Origin: Rothia dentocariosa ATCC 17931
Lineage (GTDB): Bacteria; Actinomycetota; Actinomycetes; Actinomycetales; Micrococcaceae
Direction: 5' to 3'
Assembly (NCBI RefSeq): GCF_000164695.2
Contig: NC_014643.1
Location: 1,674,001 to 1,738,000, forward strand
Length of the DNA: 64,000 bases
Shown here: positions 18,060 through 28,037 of the stretch, piece after piece
Numbering within the stretch: the first letter of the stretch is position 1
Layout: each line of letters opens with the position of its first letter
Made by a program: the position numbers and the translations under genes
The notes under the pieces: generated by a model
What the model saw: the letters and a program-made list of their open reading frames with translations, nothing else
Told to the model about the DNA's origin: nothing
The model's database searches: none

Positions 18060-19388
18060 ATGAAGTTTGGTTCCTCTACTCGGGTTGGGGTCTTCCGCGA
18101 AACCCTCACTGATGCTCTTAAACATGGACTTTGCGATGCTCGAAGGGTTACTTTACTCGGTTCCACCGGGTCTATTGGCACCCAAGCAGTACAGGTTATA
18201 GAGCATCTTGCGCGTCTTGCAGGCACCACCGTCGATGCTGAGGATGCACCGCTGAAGGTTGTAGCTCTCAGCGCCGGTTCACGCTCCCTCGAATTATTAG
18301 CACAGCAGGCGGTTCGGGTACGTGCCGAGCTTGTTGCCACCAGCGGCCCGGCGCAGGATGCACAACGGTTGCAAGAATACCTTGATGCGGCCGCCCGCAG
18401 TGTGGGCATTAGCGGGTACAGTCCGCGCATCGTCTGGGGAGAACGTGCCAGCGTTGAGGCGGCGGTGCATCCGGCAGATGTAGTGCTCAACGGCATTACC
18501 GGATCTATTGGTTTAGAACCCACACTGACCGCCCTCAAAACGGGACACCGGGTTGCCCTTGCAAATAAAGAATCTCTGATCGCGGGTGGACCGCTTGTGC
18601 GTGCTGCCGTTGATGCCTCACCGTTAGAAACCCCGATGGTTCCCGTGGATTCGGAACATTCGGCTCTTGCCCAAGCATTAGCCAGTGGCACCGACGCCGA
18701 GATAGACCGGCTGATTCTCACGGCCTCAGGTGGACCTTTTCGAGGATATACCCGTGACATGCTTCATGACGTTACCCCACGGCAGGCGCTGGCGCATCCT
18801 ACCTGGGATATGGGGCTGGTGGTCACAACCAATTCGGCAACTATGGTGAATAAGGCCCTTGAGGTATTAGAGGCACACCATCTTTTTGGGGTTGATCTTG
18901 ACCGCATTGATGTTGCGGTACACCCGCAGTCGATTGTGCATTCGATGGTTCAGTTCGTAGACGGCGCGACTATCGCCCAGGCGTCCCCGCCGACCATGCT
19001 TCTGCCTATTGCTCTGGGACTGACGTGGCCGCATCGCATTCCGCAGGTAGCGGCTCCCTGTGATTGGACTCAGGCGCAAACATGGACTTTTGAGCCGCTT
19101 GATTCGACGGCTTTCCCTGCTGTGCAGATGATTAAAGAGGCGGGCAAGCGGGGCGGAACCTTTCCCACCGTTTTTAACGCCGCTAATGAGGAAGCGGTTA
19201 GCGCTTTCCACGCCGGTAAAATTCGGTTTACCGATATTGTGGATTCCGTGGCGCGTGTTTTGGAGGCGCACGCCGCCAGTAGCGAGGTTACGGCTGAAGC
19301 CGACATGAGCTTAGAGGCTGTTCTGAACGCCGAAGCTTGGGCACGCGCATACGCTCGTGAGCTCTGCGCCACGAAGATGCCGTCATAA
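18060..19388 (+). CDS. dxr: 1-deoxy-D-xylulose 5-phosphate reductoisomerase
   Basis: Converts DXP to MEP using NADPH and a divalent metal, the committed step of the MEP isoprenoid pathway; ispG lies 1.8 kb downstream. The 442-residue protein is slightly longer than usual (about 390-400) because of an N-terminal extension of about 28 residues before the Rossmann motif RRVTLLGSTGSIGTQ and an inserted loop. Other signatures are ANKESLIAGG near 170, PVDSEHSAL near 195, and LTASGGPFRG near 222. If the extension is spurious, translation would begin internally, but no better start with a Shine-Dalgarno is seen. Confidence 0.95.
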   Translation: MKFGSSTRVGVFRETLTDALKHGLCDARRVTLLGSTGSIGTQAVQVIEHLARLAGTTVDAEDAPLKVVALSAGSRSLELLAQQAVRVRAELVATSGPAQDAQRLQEYLDAAARSVGISGYSPRIVWGERASVEAAVHPADVVLNGITGSIGLEPTLTALKTGHRVALANKESLIAGGPLVRAAVDASPLETPMVPVDSEHSALAQALASGTDAEIDRLILTASGGPFRGYTRDMLHDVTPRQALAHPTWDMGLVVTTNSATMVNKALEVLEAHHLFGVDLDRIDVAVHPQSIVHSMVQFVDGATIAQASPPTMLLPIALGLTWPHRIPQVAAPCDWTQAQTWTFEPLDSTAFPAVQMIKEAGKRGGTFPTVFNAANEEAVSAFHAGKIRFTDIVDSVARVLEAHAASSEVTAEADMSLEAVLNAEAWARAYARELCATKMPS

Positions 19389-19439
19389 CCATCACGAAGG
19401 TTTTCCCTACGCGGCGCATAACCTGAGCGCCACGTACCC

Positions 19440-19445
19440 TATAAT
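19440..19445 (+). promoter_or_regulatory. -10 element upstream of the rseP-type protease gene
   Basis: A perfect TATAAT hexamer lies 80 bases ahead of the protease start in the 136-base gap after dxr. No clear -35 is seen, so the call is tentative. Confidence 0.4.
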
Positions 19446-19524
19446 TTCACAGCTTAGGGGAGTACCCTAGAAACTTCGCGGGAAACCGCTTGAGAACCCG
19501 TACCTTTTGTTGCGAAGGAGAAAC

Positions 19525-20958
19525 GTGGAGATTCTGCTCTACGCCACAGGCGTCATCATTATGGCGATAGCTATTGCGCTGTCTATTGCTCTGCATGAGG
19601 TGGGACACCTGGTACCTGCAAAACTCTTTAAGGTGCGTGTACCGCAATATATGATTGGTTTCGGCAAAACTATTTTTTCGTTCCGCCGCGGTGAAACTGA
19701 GTACGGGTTTAAAGCTATTCCTTTAGGCGGATATATTTCGATGATTGGCATGTATCCGCCTGCGCCCGAACACGCGGAGCGTGCGAAACGGGCAATGGAG
19801 CATCCCACAGAGGGGAACGCCGAGGGTACCACTGGCGTGGAGGAAGAACACGAACCCGAGATCGAAACTCTTCGCGCCGGAACTACCAGTCCTTTTGGGT
19901 CTTTGGCGAATGCGGCCCGTGAGGCTGACTTAGAGCGCCTGAAACCCGGAGATGAAAATCGTCTGTTTTATAAACTTCCCGTGTATAAACGCATGATTAT
20001 CATGCTGGGCGGGCCTAGCATGAACTTGCTCATCGGGATCGTATGCACCGCCATTCTTATCTGCGGTTTTGGAACCCTGTCTGCAACTAATAAAGTGGCA
20101 TCGGTTTCCGATTGCGTGCCAAAAGCAACGATCACCGAAGACCGTATCTCATATTCCGAATGTACTGACTCTTCGGCACCATCTCCCGCGAAAGCGGCAG
20201 GACTGCGTAAAGATGACCGTATAGTTGCTATCAACGGCAACCGTACGAGCACCTGGGAACAGGTTTCTTCTAACATTCGTCAGGCAGGGAATAATACCGT
20301 AACCGTCACTATTGAACGCGATGGTTCTGAGCAGCAGCTCACCATGACCCCGGCGCTTTTGGAGCGTCCGGTCGTGGATGAAAAGACCCGAGAATATGTG
20401 CGTAACGACGATGGGTCATTCAAGATGATGACCGGCGGCTTTATCGGTATCTCACCAACTTCGGAGATGGTTCCAGGCTCGTTGGGCGATGTTATGCCCA
20501 ATGTGGGCGACACTCTGGGACGTATTGCACATTCCATGTGGTCGCTGCCGCAGCGCGTATGGGAGCTGGGAGTAAATCTCTTCTCTAATCAGGAACGCGA
20601 TGCGAACTCCCCGGTATCCGTAGTGGGGGTAAGCCGGATTGCTGGTGAAGTGGCCTCGACAGACCGTATCGATCTGAAAGCAAAAACTGCGACCTTAGTC
20701 TCGCTGATAGCCGGAATGAACCTGATGCTTTTCGCCTTCAACCTACTTCCGCTTCTTCCCCTGGACGGAGGGCATGTTTTTGGTGCCCTGTGGGAGGCAA
20801 TTCGACGTGGCTTCGCCAAGCTTACCCGCCGTGCCGATCCCGGTCCGTTTGACCCGGTCAAGCTTCTGCCGCTTACCTATGTTGTAGCAGGTGCTTTCAT
20901 TCTGATGTCCATTGTGATTATTGCCGCCGACTTTATTAAACCCCTGCGACTGTTCTAA
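19525..20958 (+). CDS. RseP/Rip1-type site-2 intramembrane zinc metalloprotease (M50)
   Basis: Polytopic membrane protease that cleaves transmembrane substrates such as anti-sigma factors. It corresponds to RseP in E. coli and Rip1 in mycobacteria. In the 477-residue protein the first helix carries the zinc motif HEVGH near residue 29. An acidic loop of about 70 residues follows, then a PDZ domain (AAGLRKDDRIVAINGN near residue 230). The last helices carry NLLPLLPLDGGH with the third metal ligand Asp near residue 413. The GTG at 19525 is chosen because AAGGAG lies six bases before it. Substrates are not evident from the context. Confidence 0.93.
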   Translation: MEILLYATGVIIMAIAIALSIALHEVGHLVPAKLFKVRVPQYMIGFGKTIFSFRRGETEYGFKAIPLGGYISMIGMYPPAPEHAERAKRAMEHPTEGNAEGTTGVEEEHEPEIETLRAGTTSPFGSLANAAREADLERLKPGDENRLFYKLPVYKRMIIMLGGPSMNLLIGIVCTAILICGFGTLSATNKVASVSDCVPKATITEDRISYSECTDSSAPSPAKAAGLRKDDRIVAINGNRTSTWEQVSSNIRQAGNNTVTVTIERDGSEQQLTMTPALLERPVVDEKTREYVRNDDGSFKMMTGGFIGISPTSEMVPGSLGDVMPNVGDTLGRIAHSMWSLPQRVWELGVNLFSNQERDANSPVSVVGVSRIAGEVASTDRIDLKAKTATLVSLIAGMNLMLFAFNLLPLLPLDGGHVFGALWEAIRRGFAKLTRRADPGPFDPVKLLPLTYVVAGAFILMSIVIIAADFIKPLRLF

Positions 20959-21166
20959 ATGGCGGAGCAAGCTATGCACCGCATAGCGTCTAGTGAGGAT
21001 CGTGTACGCAAACGAATTGTGAGCGGGACTACCGCTTTTTCATCTCATCGTGATATTGCTCGCGGTTAGGGTATCCGTATTAGTGGTTCTGCGCGCGACG
21101 GTGGCACAATAGGAAGCTGAGCGGCGCATCCCGCGCCCCAATTTTTATGACATTTGGAGGATTGCC

Positions 21167-22327
21167 TTGTCGGTTAGCCTTGGTATGCCGAAGCCTGCCC
21201 CTGCGGTTCTTGCGCCCCGCCGCAAGACCCGTCAATTCAAGGTAGGTGCCGTGGGTATCGGTTCCGAATCTCCCATTTCGGTACAGTCTATGACGACCAC
21301 CAAGACCCACGATATCGGTTCGACCCTGCAGCAGATTGCCGAGCTAACCGCCGCCGGATGCGATATTGTGCGCGTGGCATGCCCGACCGATAAAGACGCT
21401 GAGGCACTACCCATCATCGCAAAGCAGTCTAATATTCCGGTGATCGCGGATATTCACTTTCAGCCCAAGTACGTGTATGCGGCTATTAAAGCCGGATGCG
21501 GCGCGGTGCGTGTGAATCCCGGTAACATTCGTAAATTTGATGACCAGGTAAAAGAGATCGCCGAGATGGCTTCAGATCACGGTACCTCTATCCGTATCGG
21601 CGTGAATGCTGGTTCGCTCGATAAACGTCTGCTCGAAAAATATGGCCACGCCACCCCGGAGGCGCTGGTTGAGTCCGCTGTATGGGAAGCCTCTCTTTTT
21701 GAAGAGCACGGGTTCCGCGACTTCAAGATTTCCGTTAAACATAACGATCCGGTGGTTATGGTTGAGGCATACCGGCAGCTTGCCGCACGCGGCGATTGGC
21801 CTTTGCACCTAGGCGTAACCGAAGCAGGTCCCGCATTCCAGGGAACCATCAAGAGTTCGGTAGCATTCGGTACCCTCCTCTCTCAGGGGATTGGCGATAC
21901 GATCCGTGTTTCTCTTTCGGCCCCTCCGGTGGAAGAAGTCAAGGTGGGAACCAAGATTCTGGAATCCCTTAACCTGCGCCCGCGCAAGCTCGACATTGTT
22001 TCGTGCCCCTCATGCGGTCGCGCCCAGGTGAATGTGTGGGAACTCGCCGAAAACGTGACCAAGGGCTTGGAGCATATGAAGGTTCCGCTTCGCGTCGCCG
22101 TGATGGGATGCGTGGTGAACGGTCCAGGCGAGGCACGTGAAGCAGACTTAGGAGTGGCGTCCGGTAACGGTAAGGGACAGATTTTTGTGAAAGGGGAAGT
22201 CATTAAAACCGTTCCGGAAGATCAGATCGTGGAAACCCTTCTTGAAGAGGCAACCCGTATTGCCGCCGAGATGGAAGCTTCGGGGGAGTATGTGCCCGAA
22301 GGCGCCCCCGCTGTTACCGTCAAATAG
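21167..22327 (+). CDS. ispG: 4-hydroxy-3-methylbut-2-en-1-yl diphosphate synthase (flavodoxin)
   Basis: [4Fe-4S] enzyme that converts MEcPP to HMBPP in the MEP pathway. The 386-residue protein shows [13 protein letters not shown] near residue 42, [15 protein letters not shown] near 71, and the cluster ligands SCPSCGRAQ near 280 plus [14 protein letters not shown] near 315. The TTG start is preceded by GGAGG. It sits downstream of the M50 protease with a 207-base gap and upstream of a GNAT gene, as in other Actinobacteria. Confidence 0.97.
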   Translation: MSVSLGMPKPAPAVLAPRRKTRQFKVGAVGIGSESPISVQSMTTTKTHDIGSTLQQIAELTAAGCDIVRVACPTDKDAEALPIIAKQSNIPVIADIHFQPKYVYAAIKAGCGAVRVNPGNIRKFDDQVKEIAEMASDHGTSIRIGVNAGSLDKRLLEKYGHATPEALVESAVWEASLFEEHGFRDFKISVKHNDPVVMVEAYRQLAARGDWPLHLGVTEAGPAFQGTIKSSVAFGTLLSQGIGDTIRVSLSAPPVEEVKVGTKILESLNLRPRKLDIVSCPSCGRAQVNVWELAENVTKGLEHMKVPLRVAVMGCVVNGPGEAREADLGVASGNGKGQIFVKGEVIKTVPEDQIVETLLEEATRIAAEMEASGEYVPEGAPAVTVK

Positions 22328-22383
22328 TACGGCTGTACCTCGTCCGTAGCGTTGAATATAAACGCGACGAGTCTGAAATCTCT

Positions 22384-22416
22384 AAGCGCCTCGCCTTCAA
22401 CGGACGCGGGGCGCTT
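22384..22416 (+). terminator. Probable terminator after ispG
   Basis: AAGCGCC-TCG pairs with CGCGGGGCGCTT across a loop of about 12 bases, followed by only a short T stretch. Moderate support. Confidence 0.55.
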
Positions 22417-22457
22417 TGCTATGACACATTCAAAACCGCGATAGCTCTCTCGTTAGA

Positions 22458-22470
22458 TAGAATCGAAAGC
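22458..22470 (+). promoter_or_regulatory. Probable leaderless promoter of the GNAT gene
   Basis: A near-consensus -10 (TAGAAT, 22458-22463) stands seven bases before the GTG start at 22471, with no Shine-Dalgarno. This is the geometry expected when transcription begins at the start codon. Confidence 0.55.
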
Positions 22471-23457
22471 GTGCTCAAAAAGTTTTTCTCCTCATCCGCC
22501 CCCCAAGTGGTAGCTCTCGATCGGCGCGATGCAGATGCCCTCGAAGAGCTTCTCTATGCGGATACGCTGGGGAACCTCTACGCTATTGAGCATTACGATA
22601 TTTACGGGCTGCCGCCAGCATCAGCATCCGGAGCACGCCTGACGGGGAATAAGCTGCCAGCACAGTATCGCGGATTCGTGGGGATTTACGAAGATGGCAT
22701 CTTGCTGAGCGCGCTGTTGCTAGGTAGCAATACCGTTCCCATCTGGTTACCTGACGACGATCGAATGCGCTCACATGCCGAGGTTTTTGCTCACCTCATT
22801 TACCGTTCTCGGGGCAGCATTGAGTCTCTTTTTGGGCCCAGTGAATGTGTGCTTCCAATCTGGGAGCACTTGAGGAAACGCCTCGCGAGTCCTTTCTCTG
22901 TTCGAACGATACAGCCGCTACTGTACCTGCCCCCAGAAACAAATCTATTCTCACTCTATTCGGCCTCTCTGCCTGAACTGCCCGGCTATCTACCCTCGTT
23001 ACAGTCGGTTCCAGAGAGTCCTGGAGGATATGTGCGCTGTACTGTTCTGTCAGATTACGATGATGTTCTGCCCGCCGCAGCCGCTATGTTCCATGAGGAA
23101 GTCGGTATTGAACCCATCGCACGGTACGGCAGCAACTACAGAAACCGTGTACGGTCGATGGTATCCGAAGGCAAAAACGTGATTGTCACTAACGATCTCG
23201 GCGCGGTGGTCTTCAAAGCTGATCTGGGTATATCGCATCTGGACGCTGCGCAGATACAGGGCGTTTGGGTGCACCCCGACTATCGCGGTCTGGGGCTTGC
23301 GGCTCCGTTTCTTGCTGCGGCCTGTGAGCTTTTCCGAGAGAGGTACCCGCATCTGAGCCTCTACGTTAATAACTACAACGATCGGGCACTTTCTCTCTAT
23401 CAGCGCACCGGATGGGAAGATATTGGGCAATATTCGACCATTATCCTTACTCGTTAG
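22471..23457 (+). CDS. GNAT-family acetyltransferase with N-terminal DUF4081-like domain
   Basis: The 328-residue protein joins a DUF4081-type N-terminal half (DADALEELLYADTLGNLYA near residue 20) to a C-terminal GNAT domain. The acetyl-CoA loop is VHPDYRGLGLAAPFL near residue 268, and the GNAT C-terminal strand/helix is NNYNDRALSLYQRTGWE. Homologues follow ispG in many Actinobacteria (Rv2867c position in M. tuberculosis), but the acceptor substrate is not established. The GTG start fits the leaderless promoter just upstream; no Shine-Dalgarno is present. Confidence 0.85.
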   Translation: MLKKFFSSSAPQVVALDRRDADALEELLYADTLGNLYAIEHYDIYGLPPASASGARLTGNKLPAQYRGFVGIYEDGILLSALLLGSNTVPIWLPDDDRMRSHAEVFAHLIYRSRGSIESLFGPSECVLPIWEHLRKRLASPFSVRTIQPLLYLPPETNLFSLYSASLPELPGYLPSLQSVPESPGGYVRCTVLSDYDDVLPAAAAMFHEEVGIEPIARYGSNYRNRVRSMVSEGKNVIVTNDLGAVVFKADLGISHLDAAQIQGVWVHPDYRGLGLAAPFLAAACELFRERYPHLSLYVNNYNDRALSLYQRTGWEDIGQYSTIILTR

Positions 23458-23620
23458 CGTCTGAAAATATACACGTTGGTTTTTTATACCAACTATGCTT
23501 CGCCTGTGAGCGCGGAAACCTATAGACTTGTTATATTATTCATCGCCGTTCGCCGCCGCTTTCGGGTTAAGGAATGTGGGATGCGGTGAAGGTCTAGCAT
23601 CAAATCCAAGGAGAACACAC

Positions 23621-25438
23621 ATGGTACTTCGCTTGTCCAACCTCTTCGTGCGGACCCTGCGTGAAGATCCTGTAGACGCTGAGGTAGCAAGCCATAAGCT
23701 TTTAGTGCGCGCAGGTTATATTCGTCGTGCCGCTCCTGGCGTGTATACCTGGCTGCCCTTGGGTTTGAAAGTTCTGCGCAAGGTAGAAAATATCGTGCGT
23801 GAAGAAATGAACGCAATTGGAGCCCAAGAAGTTCTCTTCCCGGCATTGTTGCCGCGAGAACCCTATGAGGCGACTAACCGGTGGGAAGAATACGGTGATA
23901 ATCTCTTCCGCCTGCAGGACCGCAAGGGTGCCGATATGCTTCTGGCGCCCACCCATGAGGAAATGTTCACTCTGTTGGTGAAAGACCTTTATTCCTCCTA
24001 CAAGGATCTGCCGCTGTATATTTACCAGATCCAGAATAAGTACCGTGACGAGGCGCGACCCCGCGCCGGTTTGTTGCGTGGGCGCGAATTCGTCATGAAG
24101 GATTCCTACTCTTTTACTGTGGACGACGAAGGCTTGAATGAAGCTTACGAGGCTCACCGAGCCGCTTACCAGCGTATTTTTAACCGCTTGGGATTAGACA
24201 CAGTCATCGTGACCGCGCAATCGGGTGCTATGGGCGGTTCACGCAGTGAAGAGTTCCTGCATCCGACCCCTGTAGGTGAAGACACCTTTGTGCGTTCAGC
24301 TGGTGGCTACGCCGCAAATGTGGAGGCAGTCACTACTGTTGTGCCTGCAGACATTGATTTCACGGATACGCCCGCAGCTATCGTGCTCGATACCCCCGAA
24401 TCTCCCACGATTGAAACTCTTGTAACCCAGATGAATGACTTGCACCCTCAGGTGACCGGTGGTGAACTCACCGCAGAGCAGACGCTTAAATGTTTTGTGG
24501 GCGCAGTCATTACCCCCGCCGGGGAGCGTAAACTCTTTGCCGTGGGCGTACCCGGTGACCGCGAAGTTGATCTGGGACGCGTCGAGGTTAACATTGGTGC
24601 GCTCATGGGTATCGGCGGCGAAGTCGAGGTTGAGGCAGCTTCTGAGGAGGATCTAAAGAAATTCCCGCAGCTCGTCAAGGGCTATATTGGCCCGGGTCTT
24701 ACTCTCGATCAGCCCATGTTGGGTGAGAATACCGAAGAGCGTCAAACTGCTACCGGTATTCCGTTTTTCGTTGATCCGCGCGTGGTTCGCGGTACCTCGT
24801 GGGTTACTGGTGCTAACGAGCACGGCAAACACGTGGCAAATCTCGTTTACGGGCGGGACTTTAGCGCAGACGGTACTTTGGAAGCGTGTGAAGTACGCGA
24901 AGGCGACCCAGCACCGGATGGTTCCGGACCGCTTATTGCCGCACGCGGCATTGAGATGGGACATATCTTCCAGCTTGGTCGTAAATACGCCGAGGCACTG
25001 GGGCTGAAAGTACTCGATCAGAACGGTAAACTCCAGACCGTGACGATGGGATCTTACGGTATTGGCGTTACCCGTGCGCTTGCCGCAATCGCTGAGGGCA
25101 ATCATGACGAGAAGGGTCTGATCTGGCCGCGTAACTTGGCACCCGCCGATGTGCACATCGTCATCACGAATAAAGACGCTCAATCCCACGAGTACGCAGA
25201 AACCTTGAGCGCCGAACTTGAAGGTGCCGGGGTGCAGGTGCTTTTGGACGACCGTCTGAAAACCAGCCCGGGCGTTAAATTCGGCGATGCCGAGCTTCTG
25301 GGCGTACCCACCATCTTAGTGATTGGTCGCGGGTTCAAAGACGGTACTTTGGAGCTCAAAGACCGGCGAAACGGAGAGGCACGCGATATTGCTGTATCGG
25401 ATGCGGTGCGCGAAATCCTCGCCGAGATCCGGTCTTAG
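23621..25438 (+). CDS. proS: Prolyl-tRNA synthetase (bacterial type)
   Basis: Class II synthetase that charges tRNA-Pro. The 605-residue enzyme has motif 1 with [10 protein letters not shown] near residue 43, and motif 2 with [21 protein letters not shown] near 140-160 (not all shown). A YbaK-like editing insertion covers about 230-380 ([19 protein letters not shown]), which removes mischarged Ala-tRNA-Pro. Motif 3 is [14 protein letters not shown] near 475, followed by the anticodon-binding domain. The ATG at 23621 follows AAGGAGAACACAC; an in-frame ATG 93 bases upstream lacks support. The acceptor T-rich palindrome at 23475-23493 lies in the upstream gap. Confidence 0.97.
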   Translation: MVLRLSNLFVRTLREDPVDAEVASHKLLVRAGYIRRAAPGVYTWLPLGLKVLRKVENIVREEMNAIGAQEVLFPALLPREPYEATNRWEEYGDNLFRLQDRKGADMLLAPTHEEMFTLLVKDLYSSYKDLPLYIYQIQNKYRDEARPRAGLLRGREFVMKDSYSFTVDDEGLNEAYEAHRAAYQRIFNRLGLDTVIVTAQSGAMGGSRSEEFLHPTPVGEDTFVRSAGGYAANVEAVTTVVPADIDFTDTPAAIVLDTPESPTIETLVTQMNDLHPQVTGGELTAEQTLKCFVGAVITPAGERKLFAVGVPGDREVDLGRVEVNIGALMGIGGEVEVEAASEEDLKKFPQLVKGYIGPGLTLDQPMLGENTEERQTATGIPFFVDPRVVRGTSWVTGANEHGKHVANLVYGRDFSADGTLEACEVREGDPAPDGSGPLIAARGIEMGHIFQLGRKYAEALGLKVLDQNGKLQTVTMGSYGIGVTRALAAIAEGNHDEKGLIWPRNLAPADVHIVITNKDAQSHEYAETLSAELEGAGVQVLLDDRLKTSPGVKFGDAELLGVPTILVIGRGFKDGTLELKDRRNGEARDIAVSDAVREILAEIRS

Positions 25439-25503
25439 GTCCTATTCCCAGGCATAGACGCGTTCATCATCCTCGACAAGATTATCGAGAAGAGAAGGAA
25501 GAT

Positions 25504-26169
25504 ATGGCGTATAAACCTAAACGGTCCGGTAAGAAAGACGGCGCCCCCAATGCTCGCTCTCGGCGTGCCGCATCACGAACCGCCAGGGGTGTAACTCGTC
25601 CCTTCGAATCCGCAGGGGCAGAAAAATCGGTACCGGCAAAAATTGGGACACGCTCTCTACATGAGGACGAGGTAGGCGAAGCTATCAAACCTGTGCTCAG
25701 CGAGTTTTCGCTCGTGCTTGAAAGGATTAAGATCAGCGGTCCGGCAGCTAACCGAACGGTAGAAATTACCGTGGACTATATGGAAGATCGGACAGATTCT
25801 CTTTCTCTGGACAGCCTTGCGGAAATCTCGGGGGCTATCTCACAGGCTCTGGATAAAGCTGATGAGCATGATGAGTTCTTCCCCTACATGTTGGAGGTTT
25901 CCTCTCCTGGAGCTACCCGAGAACTTACTGAGCGCCGCCATTGGAAACGTGCTCGCACTCGACTTGTGGCGGTGACACAGACAGATGGCACGGAATACGT
26001 GGCTCGTCTTGACGAGATTACGGACGAAGGCCCTGTACTTCGGCGTAAGAAACAGACTAAGAAAGGGCAGAAGCAGACATACCATGACGCTGTGATTGTG
26101 CCCTGGGAAAATATTGGGCACGCTAATGTTGAAATTGATTTCAATTCTACTCAAGAGACTGTAGAATAG
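25504..26169 (+). CDS. rimP: Ribosome maturation factor RimP
   Basis: Assists late 30S subunit assembly. The conserved core runs from about residue 53 (LHEDEVGEAIKPVLSEF), through NRTVEITVDY and the signature LEVSSPGATRELTERRHWKRA near 125-145, to a C-terminal SH3-like domain ending in PWENIGHANVEIDF. The 52-residue N-terminal extension, rich in Lys/Arg/Ser, is unusual for the family (about 150-170 residues) and is probably disordered. The ATG follows GAAGGAAGAT. The gene heads the rimP-nusA-ylxR-infB group. Confidence 0.93.
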   Translation: MAYKPKRSGKKDGAPNARSRRAASRTARGVTRPFESAGAEKSVPAKIGTRSLHEDEVGEAIKPVLSEFSLVLERIKISGPAANRTVEITVDYMEDRTDSLSLDSLAEISGAISQALDKADEHDEFFPYMLEVSSPGATRELTERRHWKRARTRLVAVTQTDGTEYVARLDEITDEGPVLRRKKQTKKGQKQTYHDAVIVPWENIGHANVEIDFNSTQETVE

Positions 26170-26232
26170 GTACAAAATAGGCTTTCTGTTTGTTTTTTCA
26201 CACTCAACAAACATAAAGCAAACCGTTCGGGA

Positions 26233-26259
26233 GCCGGGGCGCAGAAAAAGCGTCCCGGC
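26233..26259 (+). promoter_or_regulatory. Hairpin in the rimP-nusA gap
   Basis: GCCGGGGCGC pairs with GCGTCCCGGC around the loop AGAAAAA, 28 bases before the nusA start. No T-run follows. It could be an attenuator or processing signal in the nusA leader. Confidence 0.5.
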
Positions 26260-26287
26260 GCCGTGCTACAGGGAAAGGCTGAAGAGC

Positions 26288-27337
26288 GTGGACAACAATA
26301 TGACGATCGACTTAGGCGTTCTGCATGCACTTGCAAAGCAACGAGGTCTCGTTTTGGAGGAACTGTTCTCGCTGGTTGAAAATGCTCTGGTGCTTGCCTA
26401 TATGAAGCAGCCCGGCGCCATTAAAGGCTCCCGAGCCGTCATCGATCGAACCACCGGCGACTTCGCTATTCTTGCGCCGGAACTTGACGATGACAACCAG
26501 AAAATCGATGAGTTCGATGATACGCCCAATAACTTTGGGCGCATTGCTGCGGCGACGGTGCGTCAGGTTTTATCGCAGCGTCTGCGCGATGCCGAAGATG
26601 CATCCGTGCTTGGTGAATTTAAAGACCGAGAAGGAACCTTAGCATCCGGCGTTATTCAGCAGGGGAATAACCCCCGTATGGTTCAAGTCGATTTGGGAAC
26701 TATTGAGGCTGTACTTCCCGCGAACGAGCAGGTTCCCGGAGAACAATATCCCCACGGAACCCGTATTCGTGCATATCTCTTAGAGGCGCGCCGCGGGCAG
26801 AAAGGGCCCTCGATTGTGCTCTCGCGGTCGCATCCGAACTTGGTGCTTCGCCTATTTGAGCATGAGGTTCCAGAGATCGCCGACGGATCGGTCAAGATTA
26901 ACTCCATTGCTCGCGAGGCAGGACATCGCTCGAAGATAGCGGTAAGCGCAACGAACCCCAGTATCAACGCTAAGGGTGCCTGCATCGGTGATATGGGCGC
27001 TCGCGTGCGTGCTGTTGCCGCTGAACTTAATGACGAGAAGATCGACATTGTTGATTACTCGACGGACCCTGCAGAGTTTATTACGGCTGCGCTCTCGCCC
27101 GCTAAGGTGACCGAAGTTATTATTGCGGACCCCCGCGAATATTCTGCTCGTGCGATTGTCCCCGATGAGCAGCTTTCGCTGGCAATCGGGCGGGAAGGCC
27201 AGAACGCGCGCCTTGCCGCGAAACTAACCGGCTGGCGTATCGACATTTTGGCAGAGTCAAAATATGCTCAGATTCGTGCCGAAGAAGAGGTGGCTGAGCG
27301 AGTAGCCCGCAGCCTTGATTTAGACGAAAACGAGTAG
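26288..27337 (+). CDS. nusA: Transcription termination/antitermination factor NusA
   Basis: Binds RNA polymerase and nascent RNA, modulating pausing, termination and rRNA antitermination. In the 349-residue protein the N-terminal RNAP-binding domain ([18 protein letters not shown]) is followed by an S1 domain (near residues 125-185: [14 protein letters not shown]). Two KH domains come next ([24 protein letters not shown] motif near 235, here with DMGARVRAV, and [23 protein letters not shown] near 300, abbreviated). No acidic C-terminal repeats are present, as is usual in Actinobacteria. GTG at 26288 and ATG at 26300 are both possible starts; GGGAAAGG upstream favours the first. Confidence 0.96.
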   Translation: MDNNMTIDLGVLHALAKQRGLVLEELFSLVENALVLAYMKQPGAIKGSRAVIDRTTGDFAILAPELDDDNQKIDEFDDTPNNFGRIAAATVRQVLSQRLRDAEDASVLGEFKDREGTLASGVIQQGNNPRMVQVDLGTIEAVLPANEQVPGEQYPHGTRIRAYLLEARRGQKGPSIVLSRSHPNLVLRLFEHEVPEIADGSVKINSIAREAGHRSKIAVSATNPSINAKGACIGDMGARVRAVAAELNDEKIDIVDYSTDPAEFITAALSPAKVTEVIIADPREYSARAIVPDEQLSLAIGREGQNARLAAKLTGWRIDILAESKYAQIRAEEEVAERVARSLDLDENE

Positions 27338-27363
27338 TAACCGGTATTCTAGTAGGAGTACCC

Positions 27364-27431
27364 TGTAGCCCCTGAAGGGTCTTCCGCATTCGTGAAACCG
27401 AATACGGACGTGACCCAGATGAGGGGCTACA
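27364..27431 (+). promoter_or_regulatory. Long nested RNA hairpin between nusA and ylxR
   Basis: A perfect 10-bp outer stem (TGTAGCCCCT / AGGGGCTACA) encloses GGGTC/GACCC. This in turn encloses CCG-ATTCG / CGAAT-CGG around a short GTGAAA-type loop. The whole 68-nt element can fold into one rod and lacks a T-run. It may be an RNase III-type processing site, an attenuator, or a NusA-responsive element. Function is inferred from structure and position only. Confidence 0.65.
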
Positions 27432-27513
27432 CTTAAGATGTGCGTTTGGTGCGTGCACCTCAGTGGTGTGCCTAAACGACTGTGACAGTTTTGATGGGGA
27501 AGAGGGGAGAGCA

Positions 27514-27807
27514 ATGAGTGAACCTCTCCGTACCTGTATTGGCTGTCGCCTCCGCGATAGTCCGCGGAATATGCTCCGTATCGTCCGTTTCGGCGGCGAC
27601 GGAGAACGGATGCGCATCCTTCCGGATGTGCACCGCACCTTGCCCGGTCGCGGTGCGTGGCTACATATGCGTGAATCCTGCCAGCAACAGGCTTTTCGTA
27701 AAAATGCTTTCGCCCGCGCCTTTAAAGTTTCAATTGCTCGCGCAGACCTTATGGTTTTGACCGAATACTTCGCTCAGCGCAAGCCCGAAACTACGGGCTA
27801 TGAGTGA
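27514..27807 (+). CDS. YlxR family RNA-binding protein (DUF448)
   Basis: The 97-residue protein has the family motif RTCIGCRLRDSPRNMLRIVR at its start and LPGRGAWLHMRESCQQQA near residue 45. It is small and basic and lies between nusA and infB, as almost everywhere in bacteria. Known members bind RNA or act as nucleoid/transcription regulators (RnpM in B. subtilis binds RNase P RNA). The ATG at 27514 follows GAGGGGAGA; an in-frame start 51 bases upstream is less likely. It lies between two structured RNA leaders. Confidence 0.9.
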   Translation: MSEPLRTCIGCRLRDSPRNMLRIVRFGGDGERMRILPDVHRTLPGRGAWLHMRESCQQQAFRKNAFARAFKVSIARADLMVLTEYFAQRKPETTGYE

Positions 27808-28001
27808 AACTCACATCCCCATAAGTCAACGAGTTTGACGACTTCTTGCAGATTACGAAAGCGAGTCAGAAAACTGATGGATATCTAATGAGTGCCGCGA
27901 CATGAGTACCCATCTGTGCTCACACCCCGGCAAGTTTATGCCCACGCGTGTGTTAGGCGTAACCGAGAGCCTAGTGCGCGCATACACACATCATTAGTGT
28001 T

Positions 28002-28032
28002 CGCACCGTCCTGGTGCGAGCCAGGACAGGAG
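28002..28032 (+). promoter_or_regulatory. Two mutually exclusive hairpins abutting the infB Shine-Dalgarno
   Basis: CGCACC (28002-28007) can pair with GGTGCG (28013-28018). Alternatively GTCCTGG (28008-28014) can pair with CCAGGAC (28021-28027). The two stems compete for the same bases. The second ends directly against the ribosome-binding site AGGAG (28028-28032), five bases before the TTG start. The geometry suits translational control of infB; the control itself is inferred. Confidence 0.5.
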
Positions 28033-28037
28033 AAAAT

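Noticed and set aside
17978..18760. 260-codon open frame antisense to dxr
   Set aside because: Ser/Ala/Arg-rich mirror of dxr codons without start context.
20959..21069. 36-codon ORF starting directly after the M50 protease stop
   Set aside because: No Shine-Dalgarno, no recognisable motif and no sign of conservation; likely chance.
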